64,000 bases of DNA from JAWPMT01 sp965267435 (GCA_965267435.1 OZ253960.1:248001-312000), one strand, 5' to 3'; positions 9,999-18,535 are shown, counted from the stretch's first letter. The notes: generated by a model from the letters alone, not told the origin. Program-made: numbers and translations.

Positions 9999-10922
9999 AT
10001 GGCATTTATGCGTGTGTTATGCGTTTTTTTGGTGACGATTCTCTTGTCGTCAGCCTGCAGGGACAAGGTCGTGTGCCCTGCTTTTCAGAGTACGTACATT
10101 CTGGACGACTCTACACGCATGGCCTATTATTCCTACGCATGGCAACTTGACGATATCACACGTCAACAATACATAGCCTCCCTCAACGCAGTCGATACGA
10201 GCTCCGCAGCTGGTGCCATGGGTGATTCACCCAGCGGAGACTGGTCCAAATATTTCACGCATGTAGAGGAATATGTGCCGCCCCCCGCGAAGGTGCGCAA
10301 GAACAAATACGGCATCGTCAAGTATGAGCCGTATTGGCTGAAGACTTTGCGTATGAAAACGGCGCCCAAAGAGAACGTCCTCGCACCTGAGGTTGAGATT
10401 GCTGCGCCGATCGACGAAGGCGAATTCTTTGCCAGTGACTTTGGAGATGATTCCCCTGGCGTCGCTGTAGGTCTCGATCCGCTATCCGTAGGCACGGATT
10501 CTTTGTCTGTGGGTCTCGACTCTGCCGCAGTGGGTATTGATTCGCTCGGAGCGGTTCCTGGGGCCGTGGCTGCAGTACCACAAGAGCCCCCACCACCGAA
10601 GTACCGGTACAGGTACGATCCTGAAGATAATTTCAACGTCGAACAAGATTATTACAACAAGTATTATGGGTCTTTGCTATTGGCACCACCTCCCAGAAAG
10701 AAGCCGCAGCAGGTTGATTCTCTCGGGAATGCCGTGGTACCAGATTCTCTCGCTGCTGAGCAAGGATTTTTCAGCTCTCTGAAGAACCTCTTCAAGAAGA
10801 AAAGTAAGGAGGTCCTCGATGAAGCCACCGAAGAGGCCCTTCTGGAGGACGATCCTCCGGTGGATCCGGATCCTGAGGAGTCGGGAGAGGAAGAGGGCCA
10901 GGAAGGAGGCGCGGGCGGATAA
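9999..10922 (+). CDS. Repeat-bearing acidic lipoprotein of unknown function
   Basis: A lipoprotein signal (MAFMRVLCVFLVTILLSSAC) ends in the lipobox LLSSAC. The mature protein starts CRDKVVCPAFQSTYILDD, a segment I believe is conserved in Cytophagales homologues but have no function for. The middle holds four short imperfect repeats of the form VGxDSLS (about residues 156-190), then a Tyr/Pro-rich stretch (KYRYRYDPEDNFN), a basic helix (SLKNLFKKKSKEV) and a very acidic Gly-rich tail. The open frame extends back to a TTG at 9951. ATG 9999, or ATG 10008 three codons later, gives the proper signal peptide, so I start there. It converges with the VanZ-like gene 25 bases away. Confidence 0.75.
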   Translation: MAFMRVLCVFLVTILLSSACRDKVVCPAFQSTYILDDSTRMAYYSYAWQLDDITRQQYIASLNAVDTSSAAGAMGDSPSGDWSKYFTHVEEYVPPPAKVRKNKYGIVKYEPYWLKTLRMKTAPKENVLAPEVEIAAPIDEGEFFASDFGDDSPGVAVGLDPLSVGTDSLSVGLDSAAVGIDSLGAVPGAVAAVPQEPPPPKYRYRYDPEDNFNVEQDYYNKYYGSLLLAPPPRKKPQQVDSLGNAVVPDSLAAEQGFFSSLKNLFKKKSKEVLDEATEEALLEDDPPVDPDPEESGEEEGQEGGAGG

Positions 10923-10947
10923 TCCCCTCCCAGACCGCTGCCGGATT

Positions 10948-11361
10948 TCAATCTGCTTTCCACCTGGCTCTGATGTTGCCCCACCAGTTAGCCAATCCGA
11001 TCCCTATCACGTTGGCCAGCATATCGCGTAAGTCGAAGGTGCGCGCTGCAAATCCCAACTGTGACAATTCTTCAGTAACACCGAAAACGAGCACTACCAA
11101 AGAGCCCCACTGAAGAAGGCCAGAGGCGATCTGTAGCTTTCGATATTGAAGAGCTGAATTCAACGTTGCGGCCAGCAGGCCGAATAGTGAGAGATGAGCC
11201 ACCTTGTCACCCAATGGTGCCCGTTCTACGATCTTGAGAATGGGCTCCAATCGATGAGTGTCAGCGAGGAAAATCAGCATCGAAACGAAAATAAATACTA
11301 CGACCACCGGGACATACCGCCCCCGGGATTCGAGCCAGGGCATCAACTGCTTTCTAATCAT
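10948..11361 (-). CDS. VanZ-family membrane protein
   Basis: A 137-residue protein with about four membrane helices and the VanZ-type block GVTEELSQLGFAARTFDLRD. VanZ-like proteins are small membrane proteins best known from teicoplanin resistance; most members have no defined role. The start chosen is ATG 11361, which overlaps the creD-like stop in an ATGA, implying translational coupling. The frame continues up to 11394, but those codons lie inside the preceding gene. It is the last gene of the leftward operon. Confidence 0.85.
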   Translation of the reverse strand: MIRKQLMPWLESRGRYVPVVVVFIFVSMLIFLADTHRLEPILKIVERAPLGDKVAHLSLFGLLAATLNSALQYRKLQIASGLLQWGSLVVLVFGVTEELSQLGFAARTFDLRDMLANVIGIGLANWWGNIRARWKAD

Positions 11362-12701
11362 ACTGTACTGGTTGTTCGTTTGAGGTTGTACCAATCTACT
11401 TTTCTTGTGAAATACATTGTGCAGCTAAGAAGGACCGTCAGCCCAACACTACCCATTAGCAACGCATAATCAGCCACCTGCAGGGTTACGAAAAGGAACC
11501 CGTACACTCCTGTCAGTCCCGCCATCAGGGAGAGTGTAAACTGGGGATTGCGGAAGATGCCTTGTGAATACAGTGTCACCATCGCTACCACTATCATCGC
11601 GGATAGGAGATAGGCAGGGTTGAAGGGTATGTGCTCCGACAGTGAGATCAGCAGGATATAGAACAGACAAATGGCGAGACCCACCAGGGCGTATTGAAAC
11701 GGGTGGATTTTTCGGCCTGCCAGCATTTCCACAAGGAAGAAGATAAGGAAGGTCAGCGCGATCACCATCATGCCATACTTCGCCGATCGCATCGCTTTCT
11801 GGTAATCGTCCAGTGGTAGCAGTAGTCTCACGCCAAAGGCACTTTCGTCCAGATATTGGGGCCCATCTGTCCATGTTTGAGGGAAGTTACGATTGAGCTC
11901 CAGGACTTTCCAATTTGCTTCGAATCCATTGTCCGAGACGGTCCGGTCATCAGGAAGGAACGCTCCATCAAAGCTGGGGTCGGCCCAGGAGGAGGAGAGG
12001 GCGACAGTTGTCACACCACCAAGTGGTACAAACTGCAAATCCTGACTTCCCTGTATGTTGAGAACGGTCCGAAATTCCAGAGGCGCCGCGGTGTCTTCGG
12101 TAAGAACGTCCTTCAGGTCGAACTTGACTCCTGAATCGATTGCCCCGGCGATTTGGCCACCAGGCTTCGCGTCATAATTCTGTCCGTTGACGTTCATGAT
12201 TAATTGCTCTTTGATGCCGCGGAGATCCGAAATGCCGAACGTCATGAAGGCTTTGGTCCACTGGACTTCCTTTAGGTACTCCCTGTCAAAATCGATGTCA
12301 AGGTCGAACCTGCCGACGACCATGATTTGGCTTTCGTAGACGACGACTTCGTAGATGCCCCGTCGAAGTGTTTTCGGAGTGACATCGCCTTGAAGGTGCA
12401 AGTCGCTCGGCAGGATACGTACTTCCTTGTACCAGGAGACGACTTCATCTTCCTCCAATTTCTCGTAATACAGCGGCACGCTCAGAATCGGACCTTTGAT
12501 GACTTGCTGGTTAGCCCAAGAGGCACTTGTTTCCTCGATAGCCGATGAGCTGAGCATTTCTCGCTCGTAAATGATAGATTGGATCATCTCGGAAGGGATG
12601 AGCAGCAATAACATCAGGAATGTGATCGTCCCCAATTTGAGCATCACCGAATGCTTGATCCAGCGGCTCCATGCTTCGATTAGACTTCTCTGTTCGTTCA
12701 T
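11358..12701 (-). CDS. creD: CreD-like inner-membrane protein
   Basis: A 447-residue protein whose size and layout match CreD: an N-terminal membrane segment (about 20-42), a large periplasmic domain (about 45-300) and a cluster of about six helices at the C-terminus (from about 310). In enterobacteria CreD is an inner-membrane protein induced by the CreBC system and linked to envelope integrity and tolerance of beta-lactams and colicins; its biochemistry is unknown. No CreBC genes are present here. The neighbouring winged-helix gene and the palindromic operator at 12719-12735, 18-34 bases before its start codon, suggest local control instead. Confidence 0.88.
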   Translation of the reverse strand: MNEQRSLIEAWSRWIKHSVMLKLGTITFLMLLLLIPSEMIQSIIYEREMLSSSAIEETSASWANQQVIKGPILSVPLYYEKLEEDEVVSWYKEVRILPSDLHLQGDVTPKTLRRGIYEVVVYESQIMVVGRFDLDIDFDREYLKEVQWTKAFMTFGISDLRGIKEQLIMNVNGQNYDAKPGGQIAGAIDSGVKFDLKDVLTEDTAAPLEFRTVLNIQGSQDLQFVPLGGVTTVALSSSWADPSFDGAFLPDDRTVSDNGFEANWKVLELNRNFPQTWTDGPQYLDESAFGVRLLLPLDDYQKAMRSAKYGMMVIALTFLIFFLVEMLAGRKIHPFQYALVGLAICLFYILLISLSEHIPFNPAYLLSAMIVVAMVTLYSQGIFRNPQFTLSLMAGLTGVYGFLFVTLQVADYALLMGSVGLTVLLSCTMYFTRKVDWYNLKRTTSTV

Positions 12702-12718
12702 GATTGTTTGTTAAAAGT

Positions 12719-12735
12719 ACTTTGTATTGCAAAGT
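12719..12735. promoter_or_regulatory. Palindromic operator candidate before creD
   Basis: ACTTTG-TATTG-CAAAGT: a perfect 6-bp inverted repeat with a 5-base spacer, lying between the winged-helix stop codon and the creD start. The same 6-5-6 palindrome recurs at 13664-13680 before the first gene of this operon. Two copies with this layout in one short operon containing a DNA-binding protein make it the likely binding site of that protein (inference). Confidence 0.7.
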
Positions 12736-12751
12736 GCATGATTAAATTTTT

Positions 12752-13042
12752 TTAGCCGAGCAACTGTTCTATCGCCCGAATATGTTTGACGAAGGCGTCT
12801 TTTCCGGCGGCAGTTGCCAGGTATTTGGTATTGGGTTTTCGTTCGATGAATTCTTTTTTCACGGTGATATAGTTTGATTTTTCCAGTGACTTCAGGTGAC
12901 TCGCCAGATTCCCATCAGTCACATCCAGCAAGTCCTTGAGCGAATTAAAATCCATGTAGTCATTGACCACGAGAGCCGACATGATGCCAAGCCTTATCTT
13001 GTTCTCAAAGGCTTTGTTCAGATCTTTGAGGATATCTTTCAC
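12752..13042 (-). CDS. Winged-helix transcriptional regulator (HTH_34 type)
   Basis: A 96-residue protein that is essentially one winged-helix domain: KIRLGIMSALVVNDYMDF, recognition-helix region VTDGNLASHLKSLEKSNYI and wing VKKEFIERKPNTKYLAT. It matches the small HTH_34-type regulators common in Bacteroidota and has no ligand domain. The start is GTG at 13042, which overlaps the stop of the upstream membrane-protein gene in a GTGA. Genes of this kind often sit with CreD-like proteins. It probably controls its own operon through the twin ACTTTG-N5-CAAAGT sites (inference). Confidence 0.88.
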   Translation of the reverse strand: MKDILKDLNKAFENKIRLGIMSALVVNDYMDFNSLKDLLDVTDGNLASHLKSLEKSNYITVKKEFIERKPNTKYLATAAGKDAFVKHIRAIEQLLG

Positions 13043-13656
13043 GAGCCATACTTTAAATGCATCGCGACGCCGTAGACAATGTGTAAGAGTCCAAATCCGA
13101 TGCCCCAGAAGATGAGACTGTATCCCTCCAGGAGACAGGCGGTAAGTCCTAGTAGTATTTCAATGATGCCAAGGCTCCGTACTTCAGACAAAGTGTACTT
13201 ACTGGCGTTGACGAGGGCAAGGCCGTAGAAGATCAGTGTGAGAGGAGCGACAAGTCCGATGAGTCCCTTCCCCAGGAGGATCAGGCACAATGCGCCGCCA
13301 GCGACTAGTGGTATGAAGAGGTTGATGAGTAGTCGCTTGCTCTGAGCGTCCCAAAGTTTTTCATTGCTCTTGCGGGCCTTTCTTTGTGTGAGCACAATCC
13401 CTGCGGTAATTGCCAGCGATACGACTGCAAAAGCAATGATGACTAACTGCCAAAACACGTCGCTGTTGAGTCTCGCCGTGCGATAGCTGAGATAGTTCTG
13501 GTCCCAATACACGGTCTCATAGGCCAGATATAACCCAATCAAGGCCAGGACTCCGGCGACAATTCCAGACAGGCCGCTTAAAGAGATAAACCTGGAGGAT
13601 CTCGACATGATGCTTCGGATCTCTTGCAGGTCTTCTATGTATTTTTCTTTGGTCAT
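13039..13656 (-). CDS. Six-helix membrane protein of unknown function
   Basis: A 205-residue integral membrane protein with about six hydrophobic segments and a short cytoplasmic N-terminus MTKEKYIEDLQEIRSIMSRS. A related N-terminus is common in membrane proteins encoded next to small winged-helix regulators in Bacteroidota, which suggests a membrane partner, but no function is known to me. The ATG at 13656 is chosen over the longer frame (to 13704) because the extension would run through the palindromic operator at 13664-13680. It is the first gene of the operon and is coupled to the regulator by a 4-base overlap. Confidence 0.8.
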   Translation of the reverse strand: MTKEKYIEDLQEIRSIMSRSSRFISLSGLSGIVAGVLALIGLYLAYETVYWDQNYLSYRTARLNSDVFWQLVIIAFAVVSLAITAGIVLTQRKARKSNEKLWDAQSKRLLINLFIPLVAGGALCLILLGKGLIGLVAPLTLIFYGLALVNASKYTLSEVRSLGIIEILLGLTACLLEGYSLIFWGIGFGLLHIVYGVAMHLKYGS

Positions 13657-13663
13657 TGAAAGT

Positions 13664-13680
13664 ACTTTGAATTGCAAAGT
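13664..13680. promoter_or_regulatory. Palindromic operator candidate at the head of the operon
   Basis: ACTTTG-AATTG-CAAAGT with an extra T/A pair outside (13663 and 13681), so a perfect 7-bp inverted repeat. It ends 8 bases before the membrane-protein start. The copy before creD differs only at the first spacer base. Binding here would block transcription or initiation of the whole operon, giving autoregulation (inference). Confidence 0.72.
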
Positions 13681-13737
13681 AAATACTCGTGAGGTCAAAA
13701 CCAAAGGGCTGATTGCTTGAAGCTTGATAAAAAAGTG

Positions 13738-14571
13738 TTAATCGGGGGATTCCTCGTCCTGCAGACTGACAGTCACATTCGTCGTCAATTGGGCATTGGC
13801 CTGCCCCCTAAAGGTCCCTTGAACGGGCAGCGTGTTGACCGGATGGTAGCTTGCGGCCAGGGGAATGTAGTATTCTGTGGTCAGTAGGCCCGAAGACGGA
13901 TCCAAACCTACCCAACCGGCACCTCTGAGCCAAGCTTCGACCCATCCATGCAGTTCATGACCTTCCAATTCGGGATTGAACGCATAACCGCTGACGAAAC
14001 GAGCCGGGATGCCTTTTGATCGGAGCATTTGGATCAGCATCCATGAGAGGTCCCTACAAGAACCCACTTTAGACGCAAAGCACTCATCAGGTGCCAGCAA
14101 GTGCGATTCGTACCTGAGGGTGTGTGCCCATTTTTCGCCGATCTCACGACCTATCATCGTCACAAACGTCAACTGGTCATCCGTCATCTTTTCCCATTCG
14201 CCCAGCCAGTTATGGATCGCGGAGTTCAACGATTCTGAAACCCTTAGATATGGACCGACCGCTTCCTCATGTGGTGTTTTGGGTTCCGTTTCGATCAGGA
14301 AGTCAAAAGGGTTGTAGGGAACGACAGCCACTGTGATCCGGGAGGTAATATCCAGGCTTTCGATGGTGTCATTGAACCACATTTGAAAGAAGAAGTTGTT
14401 TTCCACATCCATCCGGCGGCTAAGTCCGGCAGGCTCGGGCTGCACCACCAACTCAAAGTCCTGGATAGCGAAGTAGGGTCGACCAGAAGGGAAAAGATAT
14501 AAGTGGGATGGCTCAGGAAAGATCGGTTCCGTGTACTTGTATTGGGTGTGATGCTCGACGGTCAGGATCAT
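13738..14571 (-). CDS. Transglutaminase-like protein of the Anbu operon
   Basis: A 277-residue protein with a bacterial transglutaminase N-terminal beta domain (about 1-100) and a transglutaminase core (about 130-230). The papain-like triad is visible: Cys172 in VGSCRDLSWMLIQM, His208 in HELHGWVEAW and Asp224 in VGLDPSSG. In bacteria such enzymes usually act as peptidases or amidases rather than cross-linkers. There is no signal peptide, so it is cytoplasmic. Its ATG overlaps the Anbu stop (ATGA), placing it last in a four-gene coupled operon with ATP-grasp, alpha-E and Anbu genes, where it may remove or trim the peptide tag proposed for this system (inference). Confidence 0.93.
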   Translation of the reverse strand: MILTVEHHTQYKYTEPIFPEPSHLYLFPSGRPYFAIQDFELVVQPEPAGLSRRMDVENNFFFQMWFNDTIESLDITSRITVAVVPYNPFDFLIETEPKTPHEEAVGPYLRVSESLNSAIHNWLGEWEKMTDDQLTFVTMIGREIGEKWAHTLRYESHLLAPDECFASKVGSCRDLSWMLIQMLRSKGIPARFVSGYAFNPELEGHELHGWVEAWLRGAGWVGLDPSSGLLTTEYYIPLAASYHPVNTLPVQGTFRGQANAQLTTNVTVSLQDEESPD

Positions 14572-15308
14572 ATGATCATCTGTGGATCTTCCTTCTGGAA
14601 AGCTTTGTTCAGTGCCGAAGCTGGGAGTTTGTCGATCCCCTCGCGGAGTCTTGAATTCCAGAATTCACCGATATGGTCAAGCTCTTTTTCCTCGAAGCGT
14701 TGAGAGATCATTTGAAAGCTATCGCTTTTCAGGATCACCGTGTCAATGGGATAGGCCACGTCATTGGCAGATATCCTCGTGGCCTCAAATGAGAGGAAGC
14801 CACTCTTTAGGGCAAATTCCAGGGAGGAATCATAGGTCAAAGATCGCTTGAGAATGGGATTACCAAACCCCGTATTGCCGATGATGACATAGGGGGTGGC
14901 AGTACCTATCTGGATCCAGTTGCCCTGAGGATAGAGCAGGTAGAGCTTTGTCGTGTTATCTTCCTCCAACTGTCCGCCGATGATGGCAAACAGGTTGAAG
15001 TCGAGGCCGGACTCCGATAGGTATTGCTTGTCCTCTCCGGCGACCTGTTTGACGGTTTCGCCAAGTTTATTCACCACATGGTAGAGCCGCTTGAATTCCG
15101 TGTCTTCATGTTGTATGACCTCCTCGAAGTAGGTGATCACCTTGTCCCGCACGGACCGCAGGCCTGATGTCATGATAAAATAGGAATGGTGGTCTCGTTC
15201 GACGGAATAGATTTTCTTGGCAATGGTGGTGTCATTGCCAGAGGTGATGCGCGTATCGGCAATCGCAACGATTCCATTTTTCGTGAGAATGCCTAAGCAA
15301 TAGGTCAT
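14568..15308 (-). CDS. Anbu proteasome-like peptidase
   Basis: A 246-residue Ntn-hydrolase of the Anbu (ancestral beta subunit) family. It begins MTYCLGILTKNGIVAIADTR, so removal of Met1 exposes the catalytic N-terminal threonine; Asp18 (in ADTR) and the Lys31/Lys32 pair are placed as in proteasome beta subunits. Anbu forms ring- or spiral-shaped assemblies and has been linked to stress and nitrogen metabolism; its substrates are unknown. Its start overlaps the alpha-E stop and its stop overlaps the transglutaminase start, each by 4 bases, so the four proteins are probably made in step. No ATP-dependent unfoldase gene is present in this locus. Confidence 0.93.
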   Translation of the reverse strand: MTYCLGILTKNGIVAIADTRITSGNDTTIAKKIYSVERDHHSYFIMTSGLRSVRDKVITYFEEVIQHEDTEFKRLYHVVNKLGETVKQVAGEDKQYLSESGLDFNLFAIIGGQLEEDNTTKLYLLYPQGNWIQIGTATPYVIIGNTGFGNPILKRSLTYDSSLEFALKSGFLSFEATRISANDVAYPIDTVILKSDSFQMISQRFEEKELDHIGEFWNSRLREGIDKLPASALNKAFQKEDPQMII

Positions 15309-16285
15309 GCCTGTTGTGATTGTGTCTGTACGAAATTAGGCCTTACCTGGAAGTATTGCTCGTAGATGGCGTCGGAAATTTTATTGAGGTGCAACTGTAG
15401 CTGGTCCAGGTACTCATGGAGGCCTTCCTCAAACAGATCATTCACATCGGCAAATTCCAGGTCCGAGCGGAGTGCGCCAATCTGTTTTTCTGGCGCATTG
15501 GAATAGCCTCTGGGTGATCCTGAGATCTCGTGCAAACAAATCTCTGCTTCAAGCAGCGAAAACAGGATGGACCGCGGGAAGTAGCGATTCAGTGCGAGGT
15601 ACTCCACGATGGAGGATGGATCGATTTTCCCATACCGCTTGCGGTAGGCGTTGAAAGCACTCACGGACTTCAGCAAGGCTCCCCAATGCAGAAAATCAAG
15701 CGGACTACCTACCTGGTCTACAGAAGGTAGCAGGTAGTGGTATTTTACGTCCAGAATTCGCGAGGTCTTGTCCGCGCGTTCCAGGTATTGGCCGAGTTTT
15801 GTAAAGAACCAGCCTTCAAGACGAGGGATGGTGCTGTAGGCCATCCCCGAGAAGATCTGTAGTCGATCACTGATGTCCTTGAAACAACCCTTGACGTTGT
15901 CCTTTGTCCAGATCTTTTTCTTTTGCATGCCCTGCATATAGTGGTGCAAGTCATTAAGCGTCTCCCACGATGCCCTGGGAATGTTTTCTCTTACGATTCG
16001 GGCATTTTCTCGTGCGGACTTCACCGTCGACAGTATAGAATTGAGATTGCGCTCGTCGAAAGCCAGGAAGTGAATAGCATTGGATCTGCGAAAATCTCCT
16101 TCATACAGGCTGAGGTACAAATCCCTGTCACCAGTCGCGGCAATCAATGGGTCCCATTGCTCTTTCATTCCAGGGGGTAGGTCGATGGTCAAGTTGAAGT
16201 TGACGTCCATGAACCGGGCATAGTTTTCCGCCCTCTCTAAATATCTTCCCAACCAAAAAAGTGAACTCGCTACTCTACTAAGCAT
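15305..16285 (-). CDS. Alpha-E domain protein
   Basis: A 326-residue, all-helical protein starting MLSRVASSLFWLGRYLERAEN, the hallmark of the alpha-E family (the ERA.N motif recurs at LGQYLERADKTSR). It is almost always encoded next to a circularly permuted ATP-grasp protein and is thought to work with it, perhaps in peptide ligation. No catalytic residues can be assigned. It lies 24 bases after the ATP-grasp gene and overlaps the Anbu start by 4 bases. Confidence 0.93.
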   Translation of the reverse strand: MLSRVASSLFWLGRYLERAENYARFMDVNFNLTIDLPPGMKEQWDPLIAATGDRDLYLSLYEGDFRRSNAIHFLAFDERNLNSILSTVKSARENARIVRENIPRASWETLNDLHHYMQGMQKKKIWTKDNVKGCFKDISDRLQIFSGMAYSTIPRLEGWFFTKLGQYLERADKTSRILDVKYHYLLPSVDQVGSPLDFLHWGALLKSVSAFNAYRKRYGKIDPSSIVEYLALNRYFPRSILFSLLEAEICLHEISGSPRGYSNAPEKQIGALRSDLEFADVNDLFEEGLHEYLDQLQLHLNKISDAIYEQYFQVRPNFVQTQSQQA

Positions 16286-16309
16286 GAAATATCGATTTCT
16301 ATAGTTTTC

Positions 16310-17737
16310 TCAATCAAACAACACCCACGTATCCTTGCTGCCACCTCCCTGTGAGGAATTGACGACGAGGGATCCTTCCACCAATGCAACTCTCGTCAAA
16401 GCACCAGGAAGGACCTGGACAGATTCTGTATAGAGCGCATAGGGGCGGAGGTCCACATGTCGGGGTGCTATTCCCTTCTCAGTCAGTGTGGGCACCGTCG
16501 ACAGCGATAGGGTGGGCTGCGCAATGTAATTTCTGGGTTTTGCCTTGATCAGTGCTCGAAACTTGTCGTGATCATCTTTGGAAGCCTTGGGGCCGATGAG
16601 CATGCCGTAGCCCCCTGCGGCGTTGGTTTGCTTCACGACGAGCTCCTCAATGTGCTCCAAAACATACTTACGATCCTCCTCTTCGTCGCAGAGGTAGGTG
16701 GGGACATTGTCAATGATTGGTTCTTGGTCCAGGTAGTACTTGATGATCCGTGGCACATAAGCGTATACGGCTTTATCATCGGCGACCCCTGTTCCGGGAG
16801 CGTTGGCCAGGGCCACATTTCCGGCTTTGTAGGCTTCGAAGAGACCAGGTATTCCAAGCAGCGAGTCGGGGTTGAAAACCAGCGGATCGAGGAAAGTATC
16901 GTCAATCCGGCGATAGATGACATCGACGGGCTGCAGCCCTCTCGTTGATTGCATGTATACCCTCTTGTCCTCGACGATAAGGTCCTGGCCGGTGATCAAT
17001 TCGATCCCCATTTCCTGCGCCAGGTACGAATGTTCGAAATAGGCGGAGTTGTAAATACCAGGAGTGAGCAGCGCCACCGTTGGCGAGTCTTTGTCGCTCA
17101 GATATTGCAGCATGTTGAGCAACCGACCCGGGTAGTCCGAAACGGGCTGTACACCCAGTGTGGAGAATAGGTTGTTGTGGGCCTGCTTTATGATCTCCCG
17201 GTTCTCAAGCAGATATGACACCCCTGATGGATTGCGTAGATTGTCTTCGAGCACCATGTACTTACCATTGCCATCTCGTACAATATCACTCCCTGTGATG
17301 TGACACCAGATCCCTTTTGGTGGCTTCAGGCCAATGCATGGCTCCAGAAAATCAGGGCACGAGTCGATGATCTCACGCGGCACGACTTTGTCTTTTAGGA
17401 TCTTCTGCTCGTTGTACAGATCGTCCAGAAACAAGTTGATGGCCACAATACGCTGTTGGATGCCTTCGTCGATGACTTTCCAGTCTTTGCCACTGAGGAG
17501 GCGTGGAATAATGTCCAGGGGAAGGATCTTTTCTATGCCTTTTTGGTCATGGTAGACATTAAAGGTCATACCCATTGACATTTGCGCCTTATCTGCTGTG
17601 TGTTGCAACTCCAGCAGTTTTTCCAGATCCAGTTCGTTCAGATTGTCTTGCAGGGCCTGAAATGATTGCCGACAATGTCCCTCATTGTCATACATTTCAT
17701 CGAAGCCCTGATGGCTTTTATATCCTGAGAAGAGCAA
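16310..17737 (-). CDS. Circularly permuted type 2 ATP-grasp protein
   Basis: A 475-residue ATP-grasp enzyme of the circularly permuted type. Such proteins are predicted peptide or amide ligases: they activate a carboxylate with ATP and join it to an amine. Characteristic blocks are GFDEMYDNEG near the N-terminus, GIWCHITGSDIVRDGNGKY, VLEDNLRNPSGVSYLLENR, LVVKQTNAAGGYGMLIGP and SSQGGGSKDTWVL at the end. It is the first gene of the Anbu operon, so the chemistry of this system probably starts here. The start shown is TTG 17737; the next ATG (17695) would cut into the conserved FDEM region. Confidence 0.92.
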   Translation of the reverse strand: MLFSGYKSHQGFDEMYDNEGHCRQSFQALQDNLNELDLEKLLELQHTADKAQMSMGMTFNVYHDQKGIEKILPLDIIPRLLSGKDWKVIDEGIQQRIVAINLFLDDLYNEQKILKDKVVPREIIDSCPDFLEPCIGLKPPKGIWCHITGSDIVRDGNGKYMVLEDNLRNPSGVSYLLENREIIKQAHNNLFSTLGVQPVSDYPGRLLNMLQYLSDKDSPTVALLTPGIYNSAYFEHSYLAQEMGIELITGQDLIVEDKRVYMQSTRGLQPVDVIYRRIDDTFLDPLVFNPDSLLGIPGLFEAYKAGNVALANAPGTGVADDKAVYAYVPRIIKYYLDQEPIIDNVPTYLCDEEEDRKYVLEHIEELVVKQTNAAGGYGMLIGPKASKDDHDKFRALIKAKPRNYIAQPTLSLSTVPTLTEKGIAPRHVDLRPYALYTESVQVLPGALTRVALVEGSLVVNSSQGGGSKDTWVLFD

Positions 17738-18112
17738 GGGCGTTGCTTTTAAATGGTTTGAATATCGGTCTCCGCTGCGAATTACCTACAAAATAGTCGA
17801 TCTAAACTTGTTCCAGACGAATAAACCTCGAAGAGTTTGATTACGTAGCAGAAAAGGGTTTTTACAATGCCACAAATCGGTGACTTTGAGTTGAAGGAAG
17901 GTCCTCTTGAATGGCAGGCTTTCTACTATCTGGCACTACGTGTCCGATGACCTTTCGATTGTGACACACACCCTTGAGAGGTAGAAGTGATCATAATCAC
18001 GCCTAGAATCTTGCTTGTGCAGGGGGCAAAACTTAGCTTTGGAGTGCGTGATGAGCATATTTTTTCCCTATTTTGCTTATGACAGCTTTAAGACCCTAAC
18101 CATTAGAGAACT
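17738..18112. other. Divergent intergenic region upstream of the Anbu operon
   Basis: 375 bases between the leftward Anbu operon and the rightward AidA/PixA-like gene. It must hold both promoters. A 27-codon open frame (17867-17950) is the only coding possibility I see and is too short to support. I find no clear operator, tRNA or riboswitch. Confidence 0.5.
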
Positions 18113-18535
18113 ATGGCAGATATAAATGTATTGGTAACTGTGGATACTGAGACGTTGACACAGCTCAATGTGAACAATACCGTTGTCCTTTCAGATGACA
18201 ATGATGATTCCGACGATGTACCCGGTGATAGTAGCACTTTTGACATCATCAAAGCCGGTGGGGGAGTCTCCGTTCAATGGACTCCTGTGGCCAAAAATGG
18301 CACCGACACCGTAACAATCAGGGCTATTAACAAAGTCAGTGGGGATGATTGCTTTGCCTCAGAACCGGCGAATGCGCCCGGCACTGAAATGTGGCTCGCC
18401 TCTTTGGTTGACAATGATGGCAATTCAACATTGGAGTTGAAGTACGATATCGTTTTTTCGGTGAGCAACAAGGAGGGAGACTTCACACTTGATCCCAAAA
18501 TCAAGGTGCCACCGAAGGACGATCCGAATTCCTAA
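18113..18535 (+). CDS. AidA/PixA-like inclusion-body-family protein
   Basis: A 140-residue soluble protein with no signal peptide. The opening MADINVLVTVDTETL, the central VQWTPVAKNG segment and the closing YDIVFSVSNKEGDFTLDPKIKV resemble the AidA/PixA family, small beta-rich proteins first seen as quorum-regulated protein in Ralstonia/Burkholderia and as crystalline inclusion protein in Xenorhabdus. The molecular role of the family is unknown. It lies 20 bases before a TPR histidine kinase on the same strand and may be co-transcribed with it. The match is by pattern only; an unrelated beta-sandwich protein is possible. Confidence 0.6.
   Translation: MADINVLVTVDTETLTQLNVNNTVVLSDDNDDSDDVPGDSSTFDIIKAGGGVSVQWTPVAKNGTDTVTIRAINKVSGDDCFASEPANAPGTEMWLASLVDNDGNSTLELKYDIVFSVSNKEGDFTLDPKIKVPPKDDPNS

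Noticed and set aside
17867..17950. 27-codon frame MPQIGDFELKEGPLEWQAFY... upstream of the Anbu operon
   Set aside because: Too short, with no supporting signal or neighbour logic.
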